From assembly GCF_004299785.2 (NCBI RefSeq), contig NZ_CP036246.2, positions 1,954,220 through 2,018,219 on the forward strand: a stretch of DNA of 64,000 bases. Direction: 5' to 3'. The DNA comes from Arcobacter porcinus. Lineage in GTDB: Bacteria > Campylobacterota > Campylobacteria > Campylobacterales > Arcobacteraceae. The first letter of the stretch is position 1. Every line of letters starts with the position of its first letter. The position numbers were made by a program, and so were the translations under genes. Below, in pieces: positions 10,157 to 19,025 of the stretch. Below the pieces are notes generated by a model that made no database searches, was not told the DNA's origin, and saw only the letters and a program-made list of their open reading frames with translations.

Positions 10157-11002
10157 ATGAAAAAAAATGATTTTAAACAATATATATTAATAATATTAGG
10201 TTCCTTTTCTTTATCTTTTGGTGCTGTTGCTTTTTACTCACCAAATGAGATAATCTCAGGTGGAGGAATAGGTATTTCTCTTATGCTTCACTTCTTATTT
10301 CCAGATATTACTCTTGGTATTTTTATGGCATTAGTTAGTGCACCTTTTTTAGTTTTATCTTATATCTTTTTTGGAAAATATTACTTATTTAAAACATTTA
10401 TAGTGGTTGTTTTACTATCAACTTTTACAGATATTTTAAAAGAAGTTCTAAAAATTGATGCAATTACAAATGATATTTTACTAGCAGCTATTTTTGGTGG
10501 TATATTTATAGGTCTTGGAATTGGACTTATAATAAAAGGTAGAGCTTCAACAGGAAGCACTTCTGTAATAGGAGAAATTTTAGCAAAAAAGACAAAATAT
10601 AAAGCAGCAGAAGTATTATTAACTATCGATGCTTTTATTATGTTGGCATCAGTTTTTGTGTATAAAGATATTGATAAATCTCTTTATAGCTTACTAAGTG
10701 TATATATAGGAATGAAAGTTCTTGATATCTTACTAACAGGTCGTCCTTCTAAAAAGATTGTAAATATTATCTCTACAAATGTAGAAGTATTAAAAGAGCA
10801 AATTAGAGATAAAATTGAAGAACATGGAACAATTTTAACTGGAATTGGTCTGCATCAAGCTCAAGATAAAACTATAATTTATGTAACAGTTGAAGCAAGT
10901 AAAATTGAACTTTTAAGAGATTTAATAAGAAAATATGATCCAGATGCTTTTATGATAATTTCTGAAGCATCTGAATTTATGGGAAGAGATAATAGTATTT
11001 AA
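10157..11002 (+). CDS. YitT family membrane protein
   Basis: The 281-residue protein has five or six membrane segments in the first 190 residues (YitT domain; motif FYSPNEIISGGGIGIS near the start and GRASTGSTS in the middle). A C-terminal soluble DUF2179 domain of about 80 residues follows. The biochemical role of the family is not established. It is convergent with the marC-type gene. Confidence 0.85.
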   Translation: MKKNDFKQYILIILGSFSLSFGAVAFYSPNEIISGGGIGISLMLHFLFPDITLGIFMALVSAPFLVLSYIFFGKYYLFKTFIVVVLLSTFTDILKEVLKIDAITNDILLAAIFGGIFIGLGIGLIIKGRASTGSTSVIGEILAKKTKYKAAEVLLTIDAFIMLASVFVYKDIDKSLYSLLSVYIGMKVLDILLTGRPSKKIVNIISTNVEVLKEQIRDKIEEHGTILTGIGLHQAQDKTIIYVTVEASKIELLRDLIRKYDPDAFMIISEASEFMGRDNSI

Positions 11003-11013
11003 GTTAGTTTTAC

Positions 11014-11042
11014 TAATAGTTAATTTGGAAAGTTAACTATTA
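11014..11042. terminator. Hairpin between convergent YitT and MarC genes
   Basis: A 10-base AT-rich stem (11014-11023 with 11033-11042) with a 9-base loop sits 12 bases after the yitT-type stop and spans the stop of the marC-type gene. A T-rich run follows on the plus strand. AT-only pairing makes it weak. Confidence 0.4.
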
Positions 11043-11661
11043 TCTCTTTAATACCATTTATAATAAATTGTGTTCCCATACAAACCAATAAAAACCCCAT
11101 AATTCTCGAAATTGCATCTACTCCATTTTCACCAAATATTTTCATAATTGAGTCTGCACTTCTTAAACTTAGCCATATTATTACACTAAGAATAAGAGGA
11201 ACTGCAATAGATGAAATATAGATTATCCAACTTGGAGTATCAGATTGTCCACTACTTACTGTTGAAGCTAAGCTAATAACCATAGCAATAGTTCCTGGTC
11301 CAGCAGTACTTGGCATAGCAATAGGAACAAAAGCAATATTATTAAAACTAGAACTACTACTGCTATCACTTTTACTTGCAGGAAACAACATCTTAAATCC
11401 AATATAAGCAACAATCATTCCACCAGCAACTCTAAGTCCTGGAATAGAGATTCCAAAAGTTTTCATAATAAATTGACCAAAATAAAAAGATATTACTATT
11501 ATAAAGAATATATATACAGATGCTAAAAAAGCTTGTCTATTCTTATTTTGTTTTGTCATATTTTTACTAAGAGCTATAAATAAAGCGACAGTTGTTATAG
11601 GATTTGCTAGGGGAATAAGAATTATAAGTCCAAAAAATATACTATTAATTAATTCAAACAA
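11020..11661 (-). CDS. MarC family membrane protein
   Basis: The 213-residue protein has six hydrophobic segments and the MarC family landmarks LANPITTVALFIAL at the start and VPIAMPSTAGPGTIAMVISL in the middle. Family function is unknown despite the old link to multiple antibiotic resistance. The start is a TTG at 11661: AAAGGAAAGTA stands at the right distance before it and no better ATG exists. Confidence 0.87.
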   Translation of the reverse strand: MFELINSIFFGLIILIPLANPITTVALFIALSKNMTKQNKNRQAFLASVYIFFIIVISFYFGQFIMKTFGISIPGLRVAGGMIVAYIGFKMLFPASKSDSSSSSSFNNIAFVPIAMPSTAGPGTIAMVISLASTVSSGQSDTPSWIIYISSIAVPLILSVIIWLSLRSADSIMKIFGENGVDAISRIMGFLLVCMGTQFIINGIKEIIVNFPN

Positions 11662-11728
11662 TACTTTCCTTTAATTAAATTAGGTAAGTATTTTAGCATA
11701 AGATTATAAATTAGATTTGAAGTTATTT

Positions 11729-11754
11729 TAGCCTAGAACCATAGTTCTAAGCTA
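11729..11754. terminator. Hairpin after the TraF-like gene
   Basis: An 11-base stem (11729-11739 with 11744-11754) with one mismatch and a CATA loop lies just past the stop of the TraF-like gene on the minus strand. The tail in that direction is A-rich rather than U-rich, so its strength is uncertain. Confidence 0.4.
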
Positions 11755-11759
11755 TTTAT

Positions 11760-13043
11760 TTACCAAGAGAAAGATAATGATGCATTTATATTTGCATATC
11801 TTGGATATTTATCTCCATCAATTTCTGTTGTTTTTGAAGCCATTTGTCCAGATATTTCAAGTGGTCCTATTCCTATTCCTGCAGTGTAAACAAGCCCTGC
11901 ATTATCACTATTTGCAAGGTTTTTCATAAGTCCAGCATTGATTTGAAAAATCCATAAATCAAAACCAACTCCACCACCTACAAATTTCGTTTTATATCCA
12001 TTTAAAGATTCACTTTGTGTTAAATCTGCATCAAATGCCAACTCCATAAAACCTAATTGATATGCTACCCCTGCTCTAAGCATAGGTTTTAACTCATGAG
12101 TAGTTCCATTTACTAAGTTAAATTTTGGTTTATTTAGATTTTTTCCTACTAAAGCTAGAGTTAAATCTTTATCAAAATCTGGATTATATGCTAATCCTAA
12201 ATCAATACCGATATTACTTGACTCTTTTTTACTATCATCAAAATCATCAAACAAATCTTTATCACTATCTAATCTATAAAAACTAGAGTATGCATAACCT
12301 TTCATAAACTTAACAGCTCCACCAAGATATATATCTCCAAAATCACTATTAAATTCATGTCCATAAGCAAGAGGAACTTCAACTATTCCTAAAGTCTCTA
12401 ATTCAACTCCTGTTTTTGCATTACAAGAAGAGTCATCATCCATAGCACAAATCAAAGATGAGTTTTCATAATCAGTTTGATTTGATATTTGAACATTACC
12501 ACCTTCTAAAATCTCATAAAAACCTCCACTATTGTCTTTAAAGATTAGTCTATTATAGTTTTCATCAACTTGTGCAGTTGCACTCATATCAGCTGTTCCA
12601 AATATTCCAAAACCAAAATTCTTTATTGCAAAAGATAGATCAGCAGTTGGATTTGCTTGCATTGATGCTTCATCCATATTTAAAACTATATCTCTTGCTT
12701 CAAATAAAGTATTTATATCATTTAAATCTACATTTGTAGGCATTGAAGAAACATCTTTATATTTATCAATTAAGTCTGAAAAGTTTAAGTCATCAAGTTT
12801 ATCAACTGATGCAAAAACATCATTATCTGTTAATCCAACTCCAACACCTGTATGAAAAGCAAATGTTTTTTTATTTTTTGCTAGTAGTGCTGGGTTATTA
12901 TAAACTGCCAAAGAAGATGGTGAAGTTGCAATTCCAGCTCCTCCCATAGATGCAGCTTTACTTCCTAATACATGAAACTGCGATGCTTCTAAACCTGAAA
13001 CAAGTAAAGATGCAAGAATAGCCGATTGAGTTATTTTTCTCAT
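11760..13043 (-). CDS. TraF-like / FadL-like outer-membrane beta-barrel protein
   Basis: The 427-residue protein has a signal peptide ending near LEA-SQF. Then comes GSKAASMGGAGIATSPSSLAVYNNPALLA, the N-terminal signature of OMPP1/FadL-like barrels and of the so-called conjugal-transfer TraF family. The rest is alternating, barrel-like and ends in Phe-Ser-Trp, an aromatic C-terminus suited to BAM insertion. No conjugation genes are nearby, so a conjugative role is not supported; transport of hydrophobic compounds or an adhesive role is possible. RBS GGAAAGAGAAAA. Confidence 0.8.
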   Translation of the reverse strand: MRKITQSAILASLLVSGLEASQFHVLGSKAASMGGAGIATSPSSLAVYNNPALLAKNKKTFAFHTGVGVGLTDNDVFASVDKLDDLNFSDLIDKYKDVSSMPTNVDLNDINTLFEARDIVLNMDEASMQANPTADLSFAIKNFGFGIFGTADMSATAQVDENYNRLIFKDNSGGFYEILEGGNVQISNQTDYENSSLICAMDDDSSCNAKTGVELETLGIVEVPLAYGHEFNSDFGDIYLGGAVKFMKGYAYSSFYRLDSDKDLFDDFDDSKKESSNIGIDLGLAYNPDFDKDLTLALVGKNLNKPKFNLVNGTTHELKPMLRAGVAYQLGFMELAFDADLTQSESLNGYKTKFVGGGVGFDLWIFQINAGLMKNLANSDNAGLVYTAGIGIGPLEISGQMASKTTEIDGDKYPRYANINASLSFSW

Positions 13044-13104
13044 ATTTTTCTCTTTCCTATAATATTTATTTGCGAATTATATCAAAAAAGAGAGTATTTT
13101 TATT

Positions 13105-13752
13105 CTAAAAAGAAGCTTTATAAAATCCAAGTTTTTTATGATCTAAAATTCTTATATATCCTTTTTCATTCTCAATTACAGCATCTTTTTTTAGCTTTGC
13201 TAATTGTCTTGAAAGTGTTTCTGGAGTTATATTTAAAAGTTTTGCTATTTTTACTTGTTTTAAATTTAATAAATGCTCTTCATTTTCAAGTAAGAATTTT
13301 GCTATTTTCTCCATACTATTTAGTGTTACATTATAATTTATAAAATTTTCTAAATATTTTATCTTTTTTGTAAGTGATTTTATAAAAAACATTGATATTT
13401 CAGGTTTTTCTAAAAACTCTTCTTTAAATCTCTTATAATCTATTAATATAACTTCTCCATCTGTTTCAAAAGAGCAATTTGCCAAAAAATTCATATCTTC
13501 ATAATTCATTATTTCTGCAACCAAAGAGGGTGCTACTAAATTATGAATTACAACTTCATTCTCTTTAAAATCATGAGTATAAAGTTTTACTATTCCTTTA
13601 CTTAATAGATGCAAATATTTTGATTCATCACCTCTATAAAAAAGTATTTCATCTTTTTTGTAATTTTTTTTAAAAGATATATCTTTTAATTTCTCTAAAT
13701 CTTTTTTCTCTAAAAAATCAAAAAAAGAGTAAGGATCACTTATGTTTTTCAT
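13105..13752 (-). CDS. Crp/Fnr family transcription regulator
   Basis: The 215-residue protein has an N-terminal cyclic-nucleotide-type sensor domain (RGDESKYLHLLSKGIVKLY) and a C-terminal helix-turn-helix (KIAKLLNITPETLSRQLAKLKK). There is no N-terminal cysteine set for an iron-sulfur cluster, so it is not a classical oxygen-sensing FNR. I chose ATG 13752 over an upstream in-frame TTG at 13779: AAGG lies 9 bases before this ATG, and the TTG falls inside an FNR-type operator. It is divergent from a nitrosative-stress gene. In C. jejuni a Crp/Fnr protein, NssR, controls NO-response genes; a similar role is an inference. Confidence 0.87.
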   Translation of the reverse strand: MKNISDPYSFFDFLEKKDLEKLKDISFKKNYKKDEILFYRGDESKYLHLLSKGIVKLYTHDFKENEVVIHNLVAPSLVAEIMNYEDMNFLANCSFETDGEVILIDYKRFKEEFLEKPEISMFFIKSLTKKIKYLENFINYNVTLNSMEKIAKFLLENEEHLLNLKQVKIAKLLNITPETLSRQLAKLKKDAVIENEKGYIRILDHKKLGFYKASF

Positions 13753-13765
13753 ATATTTTGCCTTA

Positions 13766-13779
13766 TTGATTATTATCAA
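13766..13779. promoter_or_regulatory. Perfect FNR/NssR-type operator
   Basis: TTGATTATTATCAA is an exact match to the Crp/Fnr consensus TTGAT-N4-ATCAA. It lies 14 bases before the regulator's start and 55 bases before the divergent YgbA-type gene, a place from which one protein could both repress itself and activate the neighbour. Confidence 0.75.
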
Positions 13780-13834
13780 TGTTTTATACTAAGTTATATG
13801 TAAATATTCTATTAAATATTAAAAAGTAGTTAAA

Positions 13835-14182
13835 ATGAAATTTGAGAAGTTTAATGAAGAGATAAACACTCTTAAGAAATTTTATGAACTATATTGCAAA
13901 GATAAACACGAAAAACAAGCAATATATCAAAAGAATATTCTTTATAAAGAGAATAATTTTAGACTAGATTTAAATTTATGTGAAGATTGTCTAAAAAACA
14001 TATCTTACTCTTTTTCAAAATTACAATCTTGCCCACATGAAATTAAACCAAGATGCAGATCTTGTCCTGCACCTTGCTATGAAAAGCTTGAGTGGAAAAC
14101 ATGTGCAAAAGTAATGAAATATTCAGCTATAAAACTATCATTAGGAAAAATAAAATCAAGAGTTATAAATATTTTTAATTAA
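13835..14182 (+). CDS. YgbA-type nitrosative-stress protein
   Basis: The 115-residue protein matches the 'nitrous oxide-stimulated promoter' (YgbA_NO) family. It has an N-terminal helix, then LCEDCLKNISYSFSKL, then SCPHEIKPRCRSCPAPCY, and MKYSAIK near the end. Seven or so conserved cysteines suggest a bound metal or iron-sulfur cluster. In E. coli ygbA is under the NO sensor NsrR. Here it faces a Crp/Fnr regulator with an FNR box between, so regulation by NO or low oxygen is likely. Its stop is at 14182, directly against the end of ung. Confidence 0.85.
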   Translation: MKFEKFNEEINTLKKFYELYCKDKHEKQAIYQKNILYKENNFRLDLNLCEDCLKNISYSFSKLQSCPHEIKPRCRSCPAPCYEKLEWKTCAKVMKYSAIKLSLGKIKSRVINIFN

Positions 14183-14833
14183 TTACCAGTTTATTGGCTC
14201 TTTATTTATTTTTCTTAAAATCTCATTTGTCTTAGAAAAATGTTTAGAACCAAAAAAACCTCTATATGCACTAAGTGGGCTTGGATGAACTGAAGTTAAA
14301 ATGTGATGTTTATCTTTATTGATTAAAGAACTTTTTTTAATAGCTGGTGCTCCCCACAAAATAAATACTATATCTTTACAATTTTCATTTATATATTTAA
14401 TTATATTATCAGTAAAAATCTCCCAACCAAGTTTTTGATGACTTCCTGCTTTACCTTGTTCTACTGTTAAAACTGTATTCAATAAAAGCACTCCTTGTTT
14501 TGCCCAAGATGTTAAATCACCATCTTGGCAAAAAGATTTTCTTCCTAAATCATTCTCTATCTCTTTTAAGATATTTTGCATTGAAGGTGGATTTTTAATA
14601 TCTTTTGGTGTTGAAAAAGCCAAACCTTGTGCTTGATCATAGCCATGATATGGATCTTGTCCTAAAATTACAATCTTCAAATTATCAAGTTTTGTAAGAG
14701 TAAAAGCTTTAAATATATTCTCTTTTTCTGGAAAAACTATAAAATTCTTATATCTTTCTTCTATCTCAATTTTTAACTTTTTATAATAATCTTTCTTCTT
14801 TTCTAAGTTTATTATATCTTCCCAACTATTCAT
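14183..14833 (-). CDS. ung: Uracil-DNA glycosylase
   Basis: The 216-residue protein has the family 1 UDG motifs: ILGQDPYHGYDQAQGLAFS (water-activating Asp and His, near residues 55-73), LLLNTVLTV, and HPSPLSAYRGFFG near the end (catalytic His). It removes uracil from DNA to start base-excision repair. GAAGGAAAAAT precedes the ATG. It abuts the YgbA-type gene with no spacer, so read-through antisense transcripts are possible. Confidence 0.97.
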   Translation of the reverse strand: MNSWEDIINLEKKKDYYKKLKIEIEERYKNFIVFPEKENIFKAFTLTKLDNLKIVILGQDPYHGYDQAQGLAFSTPKDIKNPPSMQNILKEIENDLGRKSFCQDGDLTSWAKQGVLLLNTVLTVEQGKAGSHQKLGWEIFTDNIIKYINENCKDIVFILWGAPAIKKSSLINKDKHHILTSVHPSPLSAYRGFFGSKHFSKTNEILRKINKEPINW

Positions 14834-14853
14834 ATTTTTCCTTCTATAAATAA

Positions 14854-14886
14854 AAAAAGCTAAGGCTATAAAAACCTTAGCTTTTT
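14854..14886. terminator. Terminator after the aldehyde dehydrogenase
   Basis: A 12-base stem (14854-14865 with 14875-14886) containing GCTAAGG/CCTTAGC has A-runs on the left and T-runs on the right, so it is U-tailed in both directions. It separates the dehydrogenase gene from ung. Confidence 0.85.
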
Positions 14887-14907
14887 AAAGATAATTTTAA
14901 ATAACAA

Positions 14908-16299
14908 TTATAAAACAGGAGATTTTATAACCATCATTTTTTCTACACTCATATCATTCATTGAATGAGGAATTCCACCCATTCCAAGTCCTGATACTTT
15001 TGCTCCACCAAATGGCATCCAATCTACTCTAAATGCAGTATGATCATTTACCATTACAGCTGTTGCATTTAATCTTTTTACAGTTTTTAATGCATTATCA
15101 ATATTTTTTGTAAATACTGCTGCTTGGAAAGATACATCAAGTTGATTTGCTCTTGCTATTGCTTCATCTAATGTTTTATATGAATAGATACAAACAACTG
15201 GTCCAAATACCTCTCTTGTAGAAACAAGAGCATCTTCAGCTGGATTTAGAATAACAGTTGGTTCAAAACAAGATGCAGAGATTCTTTTTCCACCTGTTAA
15301 GATTTTTCCACCTTTTGCTACTGCTTCATTAACCCACTCTTCAACTCTATCTACTTCAGCATTATTAATTAATGGTCCAACTTCCGTTTTAGGATCAAGT
15401 TGATTCCCAACAATTAATTTTGAAGCAGCATTTGCTAACTTACTAGCAACTTCTTCACAAATTGATTCTTGAACAAATACTCTTTGAACTGATACACAAA
15501 CTTGACCAGCATGATAGAAACCACCTTTTGCTAAAGCTGGAATCATATCTTCAATATCAGCATCTGCTTCAACAATAACAGGTGCAACTCCACCATGCTC
15601 AAGAACAACTCTTGTTCCATCACTAGCTTTCGAATTTAAATACCATCCAACACTTCCACTTCCAATAAATGTTAAAAATGCAGTTTTTGGAGATGTAGAT
15701 AACAGTTCTCCACCTTTTCTATCACAAACAACAGCTTGTGCCCATCCTTTTGGAAGACCAGCTTCTTCAAGAATTTCTACTAATCTAACAGCACTCATAG
15801 GAGTTTGAGTTGCTGGTCTTATAATAACTGGACATCCAGCTGCAATTGCAGGTACAACTTGGTGAACTGCAAGATTAAATGGGTGATTAAATGCAGAAAT
15901 AGCAGCAACAACACCTATTGGTTCTTTAAATGTATATGCCATTCTATTTGCACTTGTATTTGTATGCCCCATAGCTATCTCTTTACCTTCAAATACACTT
16001 AGGTGTTCAATAGCTATTTTAATTCCATTAATCGCTCTTAAGATTTCAACTTTTGAGTCAATATAAGGTTTACCACCTTCACTTGCACAAAGAATTGTAA
16101 GCTCTTCAACTTGAGAACTCATAATTTTCATAACATTTTCTAAAATTTCAACTCTTTTATATTTTGGTAACCATCCATCTTTATTTGTAAAAGTTTTATG
16201 TGCTAAATCAATTGCTGCTTCTACTTCTTCAAATGTATTATATTTTACTGTTCCAACTACTTTTCCATCAAATGGTGATGTAACTTCTATTTTACTCAT
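14908..16299 (-). CDS. NAD(P)-dependent aldehyde dehydrogenase
   Basis: The 463-residue protein is a full-length ALDH. It has the catalytic Cys in GQVCVSVQRVFV (near residue 267), the general-base Glu in VVLEHGGVAP, the NAD-binding GSGSVG, and EVFGPVV towards the end. It is close to the lactaldehyde/succinate-semialdehyde group, but the substrate is not readable. An AAGGAG site precedes the ATG. It lies downstream of the acetolactate-synthase-like gene with a strong hairpin between, so it may be expressed partly on its own. Similar TPP-enzyme plus ALDH pairs occur in other proteobacteria. Confidence 0.88.
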   Translation of the reverse strand: MSKIEVTSPFDGKVVGTVKYNTFEEVEAAIDLAHKTFTNKDGWLPKYKRVEILENVMKIMSSQVEELTILCASEGGKPYIDSKVEILRAINGIKIAIEHLSVFEGKEIAMGHTNTSANRMAYTFKEPIGVVAAISAFNHPFNLAVHQVVPAIAAGCPVIIRPATQTPMSAVRLVEILEEAGLPKGWAQAVVCDRKGGELLSTSPKTAFLTFIGSGSVGWYLNSKASDGTRVVLEHGGVAPVIVEADADIEDMIPALAKGGFYHAGQVCVSVQRVFVQESICEEVASKLANAASKLIVGNQLDPKTEVGPLINNAEVDRVEEWVNEAVAKGGKILTGGKRISASCFEPTVILNPAEDALVSTREVFGPVVCIYSYKTLDEAIARANQLDVSFQAAVFTKNIDNALKTVKRLNATAVMVNDHTAFRVDWMPFGGAKVSGLGMGGIPHSMNDMSVEKMMVIKSPVL

Positions 16300-16331
16300 T
16301 GTTTACTCCTTATTAATTTTTATAAAATAAA

Positions 16332-16361
16332 AAAGGGGGCTTTAATTTTAAAGCCCCCTTT
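16332..16361 (-). terminator. Strong hairpin between the TPP enzyme and ALDH genes
   Basis: A perfect 14-base stem (16332-16345 with 16348-16361) with five consecutive G-C pairs and a two-base loop lies between the stop at 16374 and the ALDH start at 16299. On the minus strand it is followed by TTTTATTTTATA. It is a good intrinsic terminator or attenuator inside what otherwise looks like a two-gene unit. Confidence 0.85.
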
Positions 16362-16373
16362 AAATACTATTGA

Positions 16374-18026
16374 TTATACCATACAAGTTTTTTGTGGTAA
16401 AAGCTCATTTAAAATTGAGTGATTCAAAGAGTAATCAACTGCTAAATCAATTAGATGTACTCCTTTACTATTTACACATTTTTCTAATGTAACTTCAAAC
16501 TCTTCAACAGATTTTGGTCTGTATCCATGAGCTCCATAAGATTCTGCATATTTAACAAAATCTGGATTTCCAAGATCAAGTCCAAATGTTTCTAGACCCA
16601 TTCCTGTTTGTTTCCATTTAATCATTCCATAAGCATTGTCATTTAATATAATTACTACTAAATCAAGACCTAATCTTACAGCTGTTTCCATCTCTTGTGA
16701 GTTCATCATAAACCCACCATCTCCACAAACACTTACTACTTTTTTATTTGGGTAAACCATTTTAGCCATCATTCCTGAAGGTAATCCAGCTCCCATTGTT
16801 GCAAGTGCATTATCAAGTAATAGTGTATTTGGTTTAGCACATCTATAATTTCTTGCAAACCATAATTTATAAACACCATTATCAAGTGTTACGATATCTT
16901 CATCAGCTAAAGTTTTTCTAATAGCTCTTACTGCTCTTTGAGGTAAAATTGGGAATCTATTATCTCCAAAATATTTTGACAATCTATTTCTAATCTCTTC
17001 AGCCATTCTTGTATAATAATCAAAATCCCAGTGTGATTGAACTTTAATTTTTTCTGTAATTTTTTCAATATTACATGCAATATCACCTACAACATCCATT
17101 TGTGGGAAATATGTATCATCAACTTCACTTGGGAAGAAGTTTACGTGCATAACTTTTGTAGCACCCTCTTTATTTGTCATAAAAAATGGTGGTTTTTCAA
17201 TAACATCATGCCCAACATTAATAATTAAATCTGCTTTATCAATTGCACAGTGAACAAAGTCATCTTTACTTAATGCTGCTGCACTTAAACACATTGGGTG
17301 ATTTTCATCAACAACACCTTTACCCATTTGTGTAGAGAAGAATGCCATTCCAGTTTTATTTACAAAATCTGTTAATGTATTTCCGATTCTTGTTCTATTT
17401 GCTCCCGCTCCAATTAAAAGAAGTGGTCTTTTTGCTTTTTCAATCATTGCAACTGCGTCTGCAATAACTTCATCAATAGCTGCTGGATATTTTACAGTAT
17501 GTACTGGATATACATTTGCATCTGCATCTACTGCTTCTACTGAGATATCTTCAGGGAATTCAATATGAACTGCACCTGGTCTTTCAGTTGTTGCAATTTT
17601 AAATGCATCTCTTACTACTGAAGGAACATTATGACCATTTACAATCTGTTTTGCATATTTAGTCATTGGTCTCATCATTCTTACGATATCAATAATTTGG
17701 AATCTACCTTGTTTTGACTTTTTGATTGGTTTTTGACCTGTAATCATAAGCATTGGCATTCCACCAAGTTGCGCATATGCAGCACTTGTTGCAAAGTTTG
17801 TAGCACCAGGGCCTAAAGTTGATAAACAAACTCCAACTTTTCCTGTTAATCTTCCATAAGTTGCAGCCATAAATCCTGCACCTTGCTCATGTCTTGTAAG
17901 TATAAGCTTAATTTTAGATTTTCTTAATGACTCTAAAAAATCTAAATTCTCCTCACCTGGAACACCAAAAATATACTCAACACCTTCGTTTTCTAACGCT
18001 TTAATAAATAAATCTGATGCATTCAT
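16374..18026 (-). CDS. Thiamine-diphosphate enzyme, acetolactate synthase large-subunit-like
   Basis: The 550-residue protein has the three-domain TPP enzyme plan. FGVPGEENLDFLE and the catalytic Glu in TRHEQGAGFMA are at the N-terminus. A central domain has LLIGAGANR. The TPP-phosphate motif CGDGGFMMNSQEMETAVRL...NDNAYGM is at the C-terminus. Length and motifs match catabolic-type acetolactate synthases, which join two pyruvates. There is no regulatory small-subunit gene next to it and no acetolactate decarboxylase in the window, so another carboligase or decarboxylase role with the downstream ALDH is possible. GGAGTAAAAAG precedes the ATG. Confidence 0.85.
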   Translation of the reverse strand: MNASDLFIKALENEGVEYIFGVPGEENLDFLESLRKSKIKLILTRHEQGAGFMAATYGRLTGKVGVCLSTLGPGATNFATSAAYAQLGGMPMLMITGQKPIKKSKQGRFQIIDIVRMMRPMTKYAKQIVNGHNVPSVVRDAFKIATTERPGAVHIEFPEDISVEAVDADANVYPVHTVKYPAAIDEVIADAVAMIEKAKRPLLLIGAGANRTRIGNTLTDFVNKTGMAFFSTQMGKGVVDENHPMCLSAAALSKDDFVHCAIDKADLIINVGHDVIEKPPFFMTNKEGATKVMHVNFFPSEVDDTYFPQMDVVGDIACNIEKITEKIKVQSHWDFDYYTRMAEEIRNRLSKYFGDNRFPILPQRAVRAIRKTLADEDIVTLDNGVYKLWFARNYRCAKPNTLLLDNALATMGAGLPSGMMAKMVYPNKKVVSVCGDGGFMMNSQEMETAVRLGLDLVVIILNDNAYGMIKWKQTGMGLETFGLDLGNPDFVKYAESYGAHGYRPKSVEEFEVTLEKCVNSKGVHLIDLAVDYSLNHSILNELLPQKTCMV

Positions 18027-18343
18027 CTTTTTACTCCAAAATTTTATAATAATTTAATTATAGTTATATAATTAACCTTTTTTAAATGAAAATTACTCTC
18101 AATATATATTAAATATATATTTGATAAACACTCGCTATTATACCCATAATAAATATATAGTTTATCTTATATTCCAAAATTATTTTATTTTATAACTATT
18201 TTTCTTAACAAAAAGTTACACTTATTTTACAAAAGCCGACAAAATAGCTCTTCTTTGTTTTTATATTTTAATATAAAATGTTACATAAAATCCCAAATTA
18301 TACAAAAATTAGTTAAAATTCTCTTTTATTTTAAAGGATCAAG
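18027..18343. other. Divergent intergenic region, regulatory only
   Basis: This 317-base AT-rich stretch lies between the TPP enzyme gene (minus) and the Gph-like gene (plus). It holds a -10 box for the minus-strand gene at 18137-18142 and an AAAGGATCAAG ribosome-binding site for the plus-strand gene at the right end. I see no open frame, RNA gene or repeat array in it. Confidence 0.6.
18137..18142 (-). promoter_or_regulatory. -10 box for the TPP enzyme gene
   Basis: On the minus strand GGGTATAATAGCG gives an exact TATAAT about 110 bases before the start at 18026. No good -35 box is seen. This implies a leader of about 100 bases. Confidence 0.45.
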
Positions 18344-18991
18344 ATGAAAAAGACAGTTATTTTTGATTTAGATGGAACTCTACTAGACTCTATTTATGAT
18401 ATTGCAGTATGTATGAATGAAACTTTAAAAAGTTTAAACTTAGATACTTATAGCATTGATGAATATAAATATTTCGTTGGTTATGGAGTTGATGAATTAG
18501 TTTTAAATGTATTAAAAAACAATTTAGATTTAAAAGAAAAGCTTGTAAAAAGATTTAAAGAGATTTATGATGAGAAACTTCATAGCAATACAAAGCCTTA
18601 TGATGGAATTTATTCTCTTTTGGATGGATTAGTAAAACTTAATTGTAATTTAGCAGTTTTATCAAATAAACCTGATTTAATGACAAAAGAGTATGTGAAA
18701 ATAAATTTTAAAGATTATCCATTTTTTGAAGTACATGGTCAAAGAAGTGATATTCCGAAAAAACCAGATCCAATAGCAGCTATTAATATTGCAAAAAGAT
18801 TAGATATACCTTGTGAAAAAGTATTTTTTGTAGGAGATACAAAAGTTGATATGCAAACAGCAAAAAGTGCAGGAATGATTGCTATTGGTGTTTTATGGGG
18901 TTTTAGAGATGAAAAAGAGTTAAGAGAAAATGGAGCTGATTTTATTGTAAATCATCCTTTAGATATCTTAGAAATAATCTCAAACTCTTAA
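18344..18991 (+). CDS. gph: HAD-superfamily phosphatase, phosphoglycolate phosphatase-like
   Basis: The 215-residue protein has all HAD motifs: VIFDLDGTLLDS (nucleophile Asp, residues 5-16), AVLSNKPD (motif II), Lys in RSDIPKKPDP (motif III) and FFVGDTKVDMQTAKSAGM (motif IV). The small alpha-helical cap after motif I is of the Gph type. Gph removes phosphoglycolate formed by DNA repair; other sugar or nucleotide phosphates cannot be excluded. It ends at a terminator shared with torA. Confidence 0.85.
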   Translation: MKKTVIFDLDGTLLDSIYDIAVCMNETLKSLNLDTYSIDEYKYFVGYGVDELVLNVLKNNLDLKEKLVKRFKEIYDEKLHSNTKPYDGIYSLLDGLVKLNCNLAVLSNKPDLMTKEYVKINFKDYPFFEVHGQRSDIPKKPDPIAAINIAKRLDIPCEKVFFVGDTKVDMQTAKSAGMIAIGVLWGFRDEKELRENGADFIVNHPLDILEIISNS

Positions 18992-19000
18992 ATTATTCAT

Positions 19001-19022
19001 ATAAAGCCCTTATGGGCTTTAT
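19001..19022. terminator. Bidirectional terminator between gph and torA
   Basis: A 9-base stem (ATAAAGCCC with GGGCTTTAT) and a 4-base loop lie between the convergent stops at 18991 and 19026. A T-rich tail follows on the plus strand. Confidence 0.7.
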
Positions 19023-19025
19023 ATT

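Noticed and set aside
11760..13043. Sign of a conjugative element because of the TraF-like protein
   Set aside because: The family is mostly chromosomal outer-membrane proteins; no other transfer, relaxase or integrase gene is nearby.
13753..13779. Upstream TTG start for the Crp/Fnr regulator
   Set aside because: The TTG is part of a perfect FNR palindrome and lacks a ribosome-binding site, while ATG 13752 has AAGG at a good distance.
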